Source: Streptomyces sp. ST2-7A (GTDB lineage: Bacteria; Actinomycetota; Actinomycetes; Streptomycetales; Streptomycetaceae). From it: DNA of 64,000 nt. The notes beneath the pieces are model-generated. The model did not search any database and was not told the origin of the DNA. It saw only the letters and a list, made by a program, of their open reading frames with translations. The stretch spans positions 62,001 to 126,000 of the forward strand of contig NZ_JAJUWS010000012.1 of assembly GCF_021390475.1 (NCBI RefSeq), given 5' to 3'. This document shows positions 45,019-53,513 of the stretch, in pieces (the first letter of the stretch is position 1; each line of letters opens with the position of its first letter). Made by a program: the position numbers and the translations under genes.

Positions 45019-45855
45019 TTGAACCGTAAGGAGTTGGACCCGGACAGCTCGCCCCAGGCGGCGTTCGGTGCTCGTTTGCGCAGGTCGCGAGAGAGCCATG
45101 GGTGGACGCAGGATGACTTGGCGACTCGAATGAAGTATTCAAGTACGCATATTTCGTCCGTTGAAACCGGTCGGAAGCTGCCAACCTTGCGTTTTTCGCG
45201 CAGTGCTGACCTGGCTTTGGGCATCACGGAGACAACGGACACATTCGAACGTGAGTGGCGTGAGATGCGCTTCGGCAGTCTGCTGGAAGGATTCCCACAG
45301 TTCGTTGACCATGAGGCCCACGCAGCGGAAATCCGGTTGTACGAAGTAGGCGTCATCCCCGGTCTGCTCCAGACCCCGGAGTACGCGGCGCTGCTGGCGG
45401 AGGGTGCCGTCAAGCGGGGTGCGATCACCACGGAGCAGGCGCGAGAGCGGGTGGCCGTTGTGGCGGAGCGGCAGGCCGCGCTCGTTCGGACACCTCCGCC
45501 GTTGGTGCTCGCTGTCCTGGACGAGAGCTGTATCCGCCGTCCTGTCGGTGAACCTGCCGTGATGAAGGCACAATTCACGCGATTGGTCGAGTTCGCCGCT
45601 CTGCCGAACACGGTGCTCCACATCGCCCCGTTCGACATGGGGGTCATCCGGCCATTCGACTTGCCGATCTACGTACTCACGATGCCTGACCGCTCGCTGA
45701 TGTCATACGCGGAGTCCGCACACCGGGGCCACCTGGAACGGGACAGCACCTTCGTGCTGCCCATGCTGACGGCCTACCATCAACTACAGGCCGAAGCCCT
45801 CTCACAGGCGGCATCTGTGGCCATGATCGAGCAGCTACGAAAGGGCATCCCGTGA
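45019..45855 (+). CDS. XRE-family regulator with DUF5753 domain
   Basis: The 278-residue protein has an N-terminal HTH (FGARLRRSRESHGWTQDDLA, STHISSVETGR) followed by a DUF5753 effector domain (YEVGVIPGLLQTPEYAALLA, VLAVLDESCIRRPVG). TTG 45019 preceded by ggtggag gives the family-typical NRKELDPDSSPQAAFG start; ATG 44992 lies inside an operator-like palindrome. Such proteins pair with DUF397 partners and control development or antibiotics (WhiJ-like). It overlaps the next gene by 4 bp. Confidence 0.9.
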   Translation: MNRKELDPDSSPQAAFGARLRRSRESHGWTQDDLATRMKYSSTHISSVETGRKLPTLRFSRSADLALGITETTDTFEREWREMRFGSLLEGFPQFVDHEAHAAEIRLYEVGVIPGLLQTPEYAALLAEGAVKRGAITTEQARERVAVVAERQAALVRTPPPLVLAVLDESCIRRPVGEPAVMKAQFTRLVEFAALPNTVLHIAPFDMGVIRPFDLPIYVLTMPDRSLMSYAESAHRGHLERDSTFVLPMLTAYHQLQAEALSQAASVAMIEQLRKGIP

Positions 45856-46061
45856 CGACCGAATCCCCCTGCTGGTACACCTCTTCGTACAGCAACAACG
45901 GTGGCGCCTGCCTGGAGATCGCGGCGAACCTCGCCGGCTCGTTCGGCGTGGTTCCCGTCCGTGACTCCAAGAACCCGACCGGCCCGGTACTGACCCTCCC
46001 CACCGCCGCGTTCACCTCGTTCGTGGCGGGCCTCAAGGGCGGAGAGGCGGAGAACGTCTGA
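45852..46061 (+). CDS. DUF397-domain protein
   Basis: The 69-residue protein has the DUF397 layout: WYTSSYSNNGGACLEIAANL, VVPVRDSKNPTGPVLTLP and AFTSFVAGLKGG. It starts at GTG 45852 overlapping the upstream stop (gtga). It is the usual small partner of the preceding XRE regulator and probably antagonises it by binding. Confidence 0.92.
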   Translation: MTTESPCWYTSSYSNNGGACLEIAANLAGSFGVVPVRDSKNPTGPVLTLPTAAFTSFVAGLKGGEAENV

Positions 46062-46100
46062 CCGCCCGACCGCGCTCCACGCACCCGGCCCGAGAGAACC

Positions 46101-46134
46101 ACCCCATCGTGCGATGAGCGCGATGGGGTTTTCT
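46101..46134 (+). terminator. Intrinsic terminator after the XRE/DUF397 operon
   Basis: A 9-bp stem (accccatcg / cgatggggt) with an 11-nt loop is followed by ttttct, a rare T-run in this genome. The 310 bp from 46062 to 46372 hold no other feature that I can support. Confidence 0.8.
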
Positions 46135-46372
46135 CCTGCTCGGGGACGCCCGCGCGGCAACCTCGGGTTCGCCACCGGTGCGGAAGGCTCCCGGGGTAAC
46201 CACTCCACCCTTGATGCCCGGACAGCCCTCTCATCTGCGAGCGGAGAGCGGTGTCTTCGCATGGCGGATGTTGGTGACGCCCGTCCCGGTCGGGCGAGAG
46301 ACGGGTTCGGCGACCTCGTGATGTCGAACCCACTTCTTCCCCTGTCACCCGAGAGCCCTGCGCGGAGACGGG

Positions 46373-46729
46373 TCAACAGTGCTCCTTGGCGTACTGCTCC
46401 ACCGCGCTCGTGGGGATCTTGCCCTGCCCGCCCCCGGGGGCGTCGGCCCATATGAGGTGCATGCGGGCCCAACCCATTTCCTCGGCCAGGATGGTGGCGG
46501 GGCCGTTGAGGACGTAGATCGTTCCGCCGGCCTCCAAAAGGATGGCCGTGCCAACCGAAACCTCTTCACAACTGAGGTAGCCCGCGTCGACGGTGAAGGG
46601 CCACTGGCCGTCGGGAAAGTCCATGGAGGAGATCGGCAGGGGTTCGTTCTCGGGCTCCTCATCCTCGGTGCAGGAGGTGAGGGTGAGAGCGAGAAGTAGT
46701 GCGACGAGGGCGGTGGTTGTTGTGCGCAT
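46373..46729 (-). CDS. DUF2511-type lipoprotein
   Basis: The 118-residue protein starts [20 protein letters not shown] with a lipobox (LTSC). The mature part ([36 protein letters not shown]) fits DUF2511: a Pro-x-Thr-V-x-x-G-x-L-x-C start and a Y-x-LNG-x-A motif, with Cys pair C-terminal at EHC. The function is unknown, probably envelope-located. It ends the segment left of the CRISPR array and is transcribed away from it. Confidence 0.8.
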   Translation of the reverse strand: MRTTTTALVALLLALTLTSCTEDEEPENEPLPISSMDFPDGQWPFTVDAGYLSCEEVSVGTAILLEAGGTIYVLNGPATILAEEMGWARMHLIWADAPGGGQGKIPTSAVEQYAKEHC

Positions 46730-46817
46730 GGCGGGGATGATCCCGGGACCGTCTTCCCTTTGAGATGCCTGTCGCCAAGTTGTGACCCGGAGGAAAAGGG
46801 CAGGTAAGAAGGCCCCG

Positions 46818-48286
46818 GGACCATCCCCGCGTGCACGGGGAGCAGGGGCCCCCAGGGAACGTCGCCCATGCCTTCCGGGACCATCCCCGCGTGCGCGGGG
46901 AGCAGGAGCGCCCCGGTCACTCCGGTGCTGACCCTGGAGGACCATCCCCGCGTGCGCGGGGAGCAGGACGGATTTCGGAACGGATTCCGCGTCCGCGGGG
47001 AGCAGTACTGCGAGCCGCGCGCGGACCGTGTGGTGATGGGACCATCCCCGCGTGCGCGGGGAGCAGCAGGGGTGGTGGCGGTGATGGCCGGGCGGGCAGG
47101 GACCATCCCCGCGTGCGCGGGGAGCAGCCTGTCCGCACGCTGAGATTCCTCGGAGGTGAAGGACCATCCCCGCGTGCGCGGGGAGCAGTCCAGGTCGTCG
47201 CGAAGATTCGTCGCGTGATCGGGACCATCCCCGCGTGCGCGGGGAGCAGACGACGGCGGGGGCGGGAAGGGCACGGTGAAGAGGACCATCCCCGCGTGCG
47301 CGGGGAGCAGTCCACACCGTGAACAATTCCGAGACCGTAGTGGGGACCATCCCCGCGTGCGCGGGGAGCAGGACACGGACGACATCGCGGACGGGTATGC
47401 CCCGGGACCATCCCCGCGTGCGCGGGGAGCAGGATCTTCCCGTGTTGAACGTCCCCCCGGCGGGAGGACCATCCCCGCGTGCGCGGGGAGCAGGGGTGGG
47501 ATGCGGAGTGGTGCACTGTACGTGCGGGACCATCCCCGCGTGCGCGGGGAGCAGACCGGCGGCATCAAGGTCGACGTCCGCGGAAAAGGACCATCCCCGC
47601 GTGCGCGGGGAGCAGGTGCAGCAACTCCCCCGCAAGGCGGCGAGTACGGGACCATCCCCGCGTGCGCGGGGAGCAGGCGAACCCCGCCGGGAGGGGAGAT
47701 CCCATCGTGGGACCATCCCCGCGTGCGCGGGGAGCAGTGACGCTGCACATCGACGGGGATGCCCGCGACCGGACCATCCCCGCGTGCGCGGGGAGCAGGT
47801 CGCCGTCACCGTCGTCGTCTCCGCCGCCCGGGGACCATCCCCGCGTGCGCGGGGAGCAGGTGACGGTGAGGGTGCGGTAGGCCCACACGGTGGGACCATC
47901 CCCGCGTGCGCGGGGAGCAGGTGACGGTGAGGGTGCGGTAGGCCCACACGGTGGGACCATCCCCGCGTGCGCGGGGAGCAGGCCACCACCACGACGTCGG
48001 CAGCAGACGCCGAGGGACCATCCCCGCGTGCGCGGGGAGCAGATCCACGAGCATCCATGCAGGTCAGCAGGCATGGGACCATCCCCGCGTGCGCGGGGAG
48101 CAGCAGGGACACGACGTACCGGACCCCCTCGCGGGGGGACCATCCCCGCGTGCGCGGGGAGCAGCGGACTGCGTGGCCCGCTGGGGAGGAGTGACGGGGA
48201 CCATCCCCGCGTGCGCGGGGAGCAGTCGGGGAGGCTCACGAAGCGGACGGTTCGTCCGGGACCATCCCCGCGTGCGCGGGGAGCAG
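46818..48286 (-). CRISPR. CRISPR array, 25 repeats, type I-E-like
   Basis: The 28-bp repeat reads ggaccatccccgcgtgcgcg then gggagcag on the + strand; the reverse complement, starting ctgctccccgcgc, is the usual I-E orientation in Streptomyces. Spacers are 32-33 nt. Repeats start at 46818, 46878, 46939, a damaged unit at about 46982, then every 60-61 bp from 47039 to 48259. The first repeat has one changed base. The spacers at 47860-47892 and 47921-47953 are identical. Damage at the left end and a leader-like AT-rich run at the right show that new spacers enter on the right. No cas gene occurs in the window. Confidence 0.98.
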
Positions 48287-48345
48287 AGTAACTGACCTGG
48301 GAGTTTACCGGCCGGGGTGGGTGTTTTTTGCAAGAAGCGGGAACT
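48287..48345 (-). promoter_or_regulatory. Probable CRISPR leader
   Basis: On the minus strand this reads a run of six A, then caccc...ggtaaactcccaggtcagttact, directly before the first intact repeat. A-rich tracts and a ccaggtca-type end are typical of Streptomyces I-E leaders (from memory). Confidence 0.6.
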
Positions 48346-48657
48346 CGGACATTTCGTCTCGTCCGGGGCTCCTGAACATCCGCATGGACACCACCGTAAC
48401 CGGTTCCACCGACGCCGACCCGCCCCGTGGCACCCCCGAAAAGGGCGGGACAGGGTCGGCCGGGGGTGTTTCCCGGCTCGTGGGGCCCGCCCGTGTCCCG
48501 ATTTGCCCGGCCCGCCGGCCGGTTGACCCGCTCCCCCCGGTGGCGTGGGGCTGCTGTTCGCCGCGCGGGAGGGCTTCGGCCCCCCGGTGCGGGGGACTTC
48601 CGTGGTGATCCCCGCCCCGGCCCATCCCCGGCCGTCGATGTCCCTGGCGGGGCGTGC

Positions 48658-48976
48658 GCAAGCACCGTGCTTCACGGCACGCCGAACCACACAGCGCCCG
48701 GATCACCGCGAAAACCTCGAATCACCCTCGGCCGGTCCCCGGCAGTACCCCTCCGGGAACCGCCGGGCCTCCCGGGGGCCGCCGGTGCCGTTCCCGGCAG
48801 GGGCCGGCAACAGAGCCGGCAAGCACGGTGCTTGCACCGCGCGGGGCCACGCCGCACCGAAACCACCCCGAAAGGGGCGAAACGCCTTCGGATGGTTCCG
48901 GGCAGGGCTACCGGAGGGCGGCCGGGGCCGTTCCCTCCGGGAGGTCGGTCGCCGGGTGGGCAAGCACGGTGCTTGC
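48658..48976. repeat. Three copies of a 17-bp palindrome in degenerate ~150-bp repeats
   Basis: gcaagcac-(c/g)-gtgcttgc occurs at 48658 (one arm imperfect), 48819 and 48960. The DNA between copies is also loosely repeated (ccgttccc, ccggg and accg blocks). The three lie within the 750-bp gap between the CRISPR leader and the winged-helix gene ending at 49036. They could be binding sites for that protein. The rest of the gap has no credible gene. Confidence 0.75.
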
Positions 48977-49035
48977 GCGCCCATCCCTGGCCCGGTCCCC
49001 GACCGTGTCGCGGTGGGGCCGGGCAAGGTGGTGGG

Positions 49036-50337
49036 TCAGGCGGCGGCCGGTTGCCGGGCCATCGCCTCGCGGCAGGCCCGGCAGTGGGTCAGGCCGGATT
49101 CGGGGCGCAGCATCACGTTGTGACAGCCCCGGCAGGATGTCGGTTTCTCCCGCCCCGGAGCGGGGGCGGGGTCGGGGGTCGTGATCGGCGCCGGGGCGGG
49201 TGTGGGTGGGGGGAGGTGGGCGCGCAGGCGCCAGGCCAGAATGCCCGCCGCCCGGCCGCGCAACACCGTCGGCAACCCCTGACACAGGGCCCGGGCCACC
49301 TCCGCCTCACTCATCCCACGGTCCAGCCAGGCCGTGATGCCCGGCGCCAGAGTCCGGCACTCCCGCTCGGAGACCACCAACCGGGGATCACGCCGACGCA
49401 GGGCATGGACCACCCGCATCACCGCCGCGTCGAGCGGTTCCACGGCCTCTTCCACGAGCGGTTCCCCCTCCGGGGTTTTCCCCTCCCCGAAATCCTCGTC
49501 CCGGATGTTCTTTCGCCCGCCGGTATCGCCGTTCTCCCCGGCGCCGGGAACATTCGGGGCGGCGCTTTTCCCGGAGGCCCGGGAAGGGGAGCGCGGGGTG
49601 TTCTCGACGGGCGGGCAGGAAATGCCGGAAGGAACGAAACCCGTGGCCGGGTCCGTCGTCGGGGTCGAAGGCTCGTCGGTCTCGCCCGGAACGGGCGCGG
49701 GGCCGGGCACACCGGACTTCGCCGGTCGGGCGGCCCCGGACGGCGGCTCAGCCGACTCGGGTGCCGACTCGGGTGCCGGGGCGGGGGCCGGCTTCGCGGC
49801 CGGGCTCATCGGGGCGGGGCCGGGAACGGTGGCGGCGCCGGCCGCCGCCGGGGCCGGGGTCACCGCGAGGGGTTCGGGAACGGCCGGGACCCACTCGACC
49901 ACCACCGGCGCCGCGACCGTTGCCGGGCGGCGGCGGGCGGCGCGCGGCGGGGCCGTGACCGGTGCCGGGGTGGTGAAGGCCGCCGGTGTCCCGGCGGGGG
50001 AAACCATGAGGTCGCGGGGGCGGTGGTGGATGATGGTGCGGGTGGTCCACCGGCCGTCCGGGCCCTGTTCCACGCGGCGTTCCAGGAAGCCGATCTCCTC
50101 CAGCTCCCGCAGCGCGCGGCGCATCCGGGTGCGGCCCTCGCTCCAGCGCGCGCACAGCGATTCGATGGTCACCGGGGTGCCCTCGGGTGCCGAGAGGATG
50201 TGCATGCCCATCGCGACGGTCAGGCCGATGGTCGCACGGGTGAGCAACTCGTTCGTCAAAACGATGTAGTTCTCGGTGTGCCGGGCGTAAAAGTGGCACA
50301 CGCCGCCCGCCGGGCGGCTAAAATGGGTCTCAGCCAT
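49036..50337 (-). CDS. Winged-helix protein with C-terminal zinc ribbon
   Basis: The 433-residue protein starts MAETHFSRPAGGVCHFYARH, TENYIVLTNELL, then a winged helix (VTIESLCARWSEGRTRMRRA, LRELEEIGFLERRVE). This N-terminus recurs in many Streptomyces proteins labelled helix-turn-helix or replication-initiator-like. A Pro/Ala linker of about 170 residues leads to a helical part (MRVVHALRRRDPRLVVSERE, then AARALCQGLPTVLRG-like) and a zinc ribbon (CRGCHNVM, then HCRACREAM). Nearby palindromes suggest DNA binding. The role is not established. Confidence 0.78.
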   Translation of the reverse strand: MAETHFSRPAGGVCHFYARHTENYIVLTNELLTRATIGLTVAMGMHILSAPEGTPVTIESLCARWSEGRTRMRRALRELEEIGFLERRVEQGPDGRWTTRTIIHHRPRDLMVSPAGTPAAFTTPAPVTAPPRAARRRPATVAAPVVVEWVPAVPEPLAVTPAPAAAGAATVPGPAPMSPAAKPAPAPAPESAPESAEPPSGAARPAKSGVPGPAPVPGETDEPSTPTTDPATGFVPSGISCPPVENTPRSPSRASGKSAAPNVPGAGENGDTGGRKNIRDEDFGEGKTPEGEPLVEEAVEPLDAAVMRVVHALRRRDPRLVVSERECRTLAPGITAWLDRGMSEAEVARALCQGLPTVLRGRAAGILAWRLRAHLPPPTPAPAPITTPDPAPAPGREKPTSCRGCHNVMLRPESGLTHCRACREAMARQPAAA

Positions 50338-51376
50338 CGGGAAGGTATCGCTTCCTGATCGGTCAGGCCCTCGGCGGGACGGCAATCCCGCACGGGGGCC
50401 GAAGCTTTTTCGGGTTGTGGGGATGACCATAACCCCACCCGGGACCCGGAATCGCCGGAACTACCACGAACGAGTGAGCACCAATTTTTCGTGGACGCCA
50501 CACCCGCCGCGAACACCGCGCCGCAGGGTGGGTGGGCGGGTGGGTTGTTTCCCTCCCCGTACTTGAAAAGAACCGCAGGAAAACCGACCGGCGGAAAACC
50601 GCCTGCCGGTGAACCGACCACCGGCCACCACGACACCGGCCCGCTGCCCACGGTGGTCCCGGCGGGTGGTGCTCGGCGCCGGCACCCACGCGTCGGGGAG
50701 CCGTACGCGAAGCCCGCCGGCCGGCGCGTCACTCGCGACGTGGTCTCGAACCGGAGCAGAGACCTTCGAAGTCTTCTCCGGCTGGGAGCGGAGATGGTCC
50801 CACCTTGGGGGTGGCCCTCTCCGCAATCACGTGTGACAACGCTCGCATGGACTGCGCTCGGCAGATGGCCATTTGATCATTCCGCCCGGTGTCGCCGCCG
50901 ACCGATGTGGTCCGATGACGGCCGCCCGGGCCAAGGAGCCCGGTCTCGAAGTCGTTCGGCTCCAGCGACCGCCGGGACCGGCCGCCGGGACCGACCGCCG
51001 AGACCGACCGGTCGTGGAGTGGACGCCATCACCGGCCGCCGGGTCGCCTCCGGCACCCGGCGATGAAGACGGCTCGGTCGCGTCCACGGCTCGAGGTCCT
51101 CACCCGGGAACGCGCGTCGGATGGCTCCGAGTCGGGTGCCGACCCCACACCTCGGCCGGATGGGAGCGGTATCACATCACCAACCGAAAACCCTCACGAG
51201 AACGACGAATTTCGAATTGAGGCGGCAGGGAGACCAGATCCGGAGGGGAGGGGAAAGCCGGCCGAAATGGCGGCAGTGCAAGGGTGGTTGGCGGCATAGC
51301 ATGCAGAGCGCAACGATGATGCCGCGCGGATCGCGGATCATTGCCCGATCAGACGCCACTACCTTGAGGGGGGAGA
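50338..51376. other. 1.04-kb interval without a credible gene
   Basis: Frames cross this stretch on both strands (one of 191 residues from 50491), but they lack domains, bias and ribosome sites. Base composition drops near 50850 and 51170-51360, where the serine-protease promoter should lie. Confidence 0.45.
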
Positions 51377-52387
51377 GTGCGCTTACTTCGTCGCGCCCTC
51401 ATATCCACCGCAACAACCACGGCTCTGCTCATTGGATTTCTCGGCACCGCCGCACAGGCCGCCACCGATTCCGCCACCGCTTCGAAAGATCCGTCGACCA
51501 CCGTCGCCTCCGAAGCCCGGAGCTCCGACGGTGTTCTCGTCGACTCACCGCCGGCCGCTCGGACAGTCGATGAGTACTGGACCGAGGAACGGATGCGCAA
51601 CGCGATCCCGGTCACGCCTCCGACCGACAGGGTCGGACGGTTCGGGACCGGGAAGTCGCCCGGGTCCGACGGTCCGGCCGGGACCACCGCGCCGGCGGCG
51701 CCCACCATCGAAAGCGACGGCTTCTCGCCCACCATCACCGAGTCCGACGCCACGGGGAAGGTCTTCTTCACCCAGCCCGGCGACGGTAGGGACTACGTCT
51801 GTTCGGCCAGTGCTCTGAACAGCGACTCCAAGCAGATGGTCATCACCGCCGGTCACTGCGTGCACGAGGGCAGGGGCGGCACCTGGATGCGGAACTGGAC
51901 CTACGTTCCCCGCTATCGCAACGGAAATCGTCCGCTGGGCACCTTCGCGGCAAAGGAGTACCGCACTTTCAACGGGTGGATCAACAACAGTGATTTCAAC
52001 TGGGACGTGGCCATGGTGACCACCCACCCGCTCAACGGACGAAAACTCGTCAATGTCACCGGTGGCCACGGTCTCGGTTGGAACTTCTCACGGTCCGAGA
52101 ACGTCACAGTGCTGGGCTACCCGGGCAACCGCGACAACGGACAGGTCCAGTGGTCCTGCGTCGGGCGCACCGAACGGGTGAGTCTCACCGACGGCCGTAT
52201 CCAACTCAACTGCAACTTCGGTGGCGGCTCCAGCGGCGGGCCCTGGCTGCACGGTTTCAACGACAGCACCGGCCGCGGCTCCGTCATCGGTGTCACCAGC
52301 ACGGTCACCGGTTCCGGTTGGAACCGCAGCCCGTACTTCGATAACAGCGTGAAGAGTATGTTCGATGCACAGGGCGGTCGCACCTAG
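51377..52387 (+). CDS. Secreted trypsin-like serine protease
   Basis: From GTG 51377 (after gggggag) the 336-residue protein has a signal peptide (RRALISTATTTALLIGFLGT, AAQA cleavage), a prodomain of about 110 residues containing VDEYWTEERM, and a trypsin-fold domain with His (VITAGHCV), Asp (NWDVAMV) and Ser (GGGSSGGPW). Extracellular proteolysis is expected. The gene is less GC-rich than its neighbours. A small membrane protein sharing its YWT-ERM motif follows 32 bp later. Confidence 0.92.
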   Translation: MRLLRRALISTATTTALLIGFLGTAAQAATDSATASKDPSTTVASEARSSDGVLVDSPPAARTVDEYWTEERMRNAIPVTPPTDRVGRFGTGKSPGSDGPAGTTAPAAPTIESDGFSPTITESDATGKVFFTQPGDGRDYVCSASALNSDSKQMVITAGHCVHEGRGGTWMRNWTYVPRYRNGNRPLGTFAAKEYRTFNGWINNSDFNWDVAMVTTHPLNGRKLVNVTGGHGLGWNFSRSENVTVLGYPGNRDNGQVQWSCVGRTERVSLTDGRIQLNCNFGGGSSGGPWLHGFNDSTGRGSVIGVTSTVTGSGWNRSPYFDNSVKSMFDAQGGRT

Positions 52388-52419
52388 GGTGCCGGTCGCT
52401 CCCGGAGAGGTGGTTCGGT

Positions 52420-52656
52420 ATGACATCCGGCACGGCACGCAAAGTCGGGCTGTTGGCCACCACGCTCGCCGTGGTGGTGATCGTGGTGGCACTGCGCTTC
52501 GTCGGTAACGACGGCGCCGCCGACGGGCCGGCCGGGCCGGCCCCCGACGACACCATCGGCCACGAGACCGGGCAGAGCCCGAAGGACGTCGAGGACTACT
52601 GGACCCCCGAGCGCATGGAGGAAGCGGAACCGGCCCCCATGCCCGAGGACGAGTGA
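52420..52656 (+). CDS. Small membrane protein sharing the YWTxERM motif with the protease
   Basis: The 78-residue protein has one N-terminal transmembrane helix (VGLLATTLAVVVIVVALRFV) and an outward-facing tail with VEDYWTPERMEEAEPAPMPE. This matches the protease prodomain (VDEYWTEERMRNAIPVTPP) at the same motif. Both genes are in the same direction with a 32-bp gap (gagagg ribosome site), so they are probably an operon. I propose the pair recognise the same partner; this is inference. Confidence 0.75.
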   Translation: MTSGTARKVGLLATTLAVVVIVVALRFVGNDGAADGPAGPAPDDTIGHETGQSPKDVEDYWTPERMEEAEPAPMPEDE

Positions 52657-52771
52657 CCTCACCGGCATTCCGCCCCCCGGTCGGAGACGGGAGTGTCCCC
52701 GGGCGGGAGAGGGGGCGCCGTGATCACCGGGACCGGCCACCCGCGTCCCCGTCCGCTGAGGGGACAAGGGC

Positions 52772-53377
52772 TCAGGACGGGGGCGGACCGATGGGGTTGG
52801 CGGCCAGGGCCCGGGCGACGGCGTGCAGGTTGGCGGCCATGGCCCGCCCCGTGGAGGCGGACCACTCGTGCCCCTCGTCGGTGTCCGTGTAGCTCGGGCC
52901 GGGGCCCGGGCCCCGGTTCCAGTAGGTCCACGCCTGGCCGGGGATGGTGTAGCCGATGTCCATGAGCCCGCCGGCGATCTCCGAGATGACGTGGTGGGCG
53001 CCGTCCTCGTTACCGGTCACCACCACCCCGGCGACCCGGTTGAACGAGACGGGACGCCCCTCGTCGTCGGTCTCGCTCATCATCATGTTCATCCGCTCCA
53101 GCATCCGCTGGGCGATGGAGGAGGGGTGTCCCACCCAGGTGGGGGTGGCGACGACGAGGATCTCCGAGGCCAGCAACCGCTCGTGGACCTCCGGCCACCG
53201 GTCCTCCCCGCCGAGATCCGTGCCGATGCCGGGCGGGATGTGGAGGTCGGCCAGCCGGAGACCGGAGACCTCCACGTCCCTCTCCCGCAGGGCATCGGCG
53301 ACGATCCCGGCCAGACGCTCGGTGTTGGACGGCTCGGGTGAGGGCTTCAGGGTGCAGTTCAGGATCAGGGCGCGCAC
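52772..53377 (-). CDS. Flavodoxin-family NAD(P)H-dependent FMN reductase
   Basis: From GTG 53377 the 201-residue protein reads VRALILNCTLKPSPEPSNTE (FMN-phosphate loop), LRLADLHIPPG, then ILVVATPTWVGHPSSIAQRM and VAGVVVTGNEDGAHHVISEI, as in NADPH-dependent FMN reductases or flavodoxin-like folds. ATG 53410 is an alternative start. The electron partner is unknown. It lies next to the second cobalamin block. Confidence 0.88.
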   Translation of the reverse strand: MRALILNCTLKPSPEPSNTERLAGIVADALRERDVEVSGLRLADLHIPPGIGTDLGGEDRWPEVHERLLASEILVVATPTWVGHPSSIAQRMLERMNMMMSETDDEGRPVSFNRVAGVVVTGNEDGAHHVISEIAGGLMDIGYTIPGQAWTYWNRGPGPGPSYTDTDEGHEWSASTGRAMAANLHAVARALAANPIGPPPS

Positions 53378-53513
53378 GGTGCTCCAGACATTCCGGGGAA
53401 AACGGACCATCCGGCCCGCGTGCGGAACCGTAGGACCGGCCCCCGGGGCGTCGGAACAGGCACGCCGCCCGACCGCCCGGCACGACCCCAACGGGGCCGC
53501 ACCGGGCCCCCGA

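Noticed and set aside
46345..48690. Very long open frames across the CRISPR array
   Set aside because: They consist of regular repeats of the same short peptide at 20-residue spacing, caused by the repeat units, and have no start or domain.
48658..48976. parS centromere sites
   Set aside because: The palindrome gcaagcac-n-gtgcttgc differs from the Streptomyces parS core gtttcacgtgaaac.
48427..50358. A 643-residue open frame on the + strand
   Set aside because: It is antisense to the winged-helix gene and Gly/Arg-rich; no domain or ribosome site.
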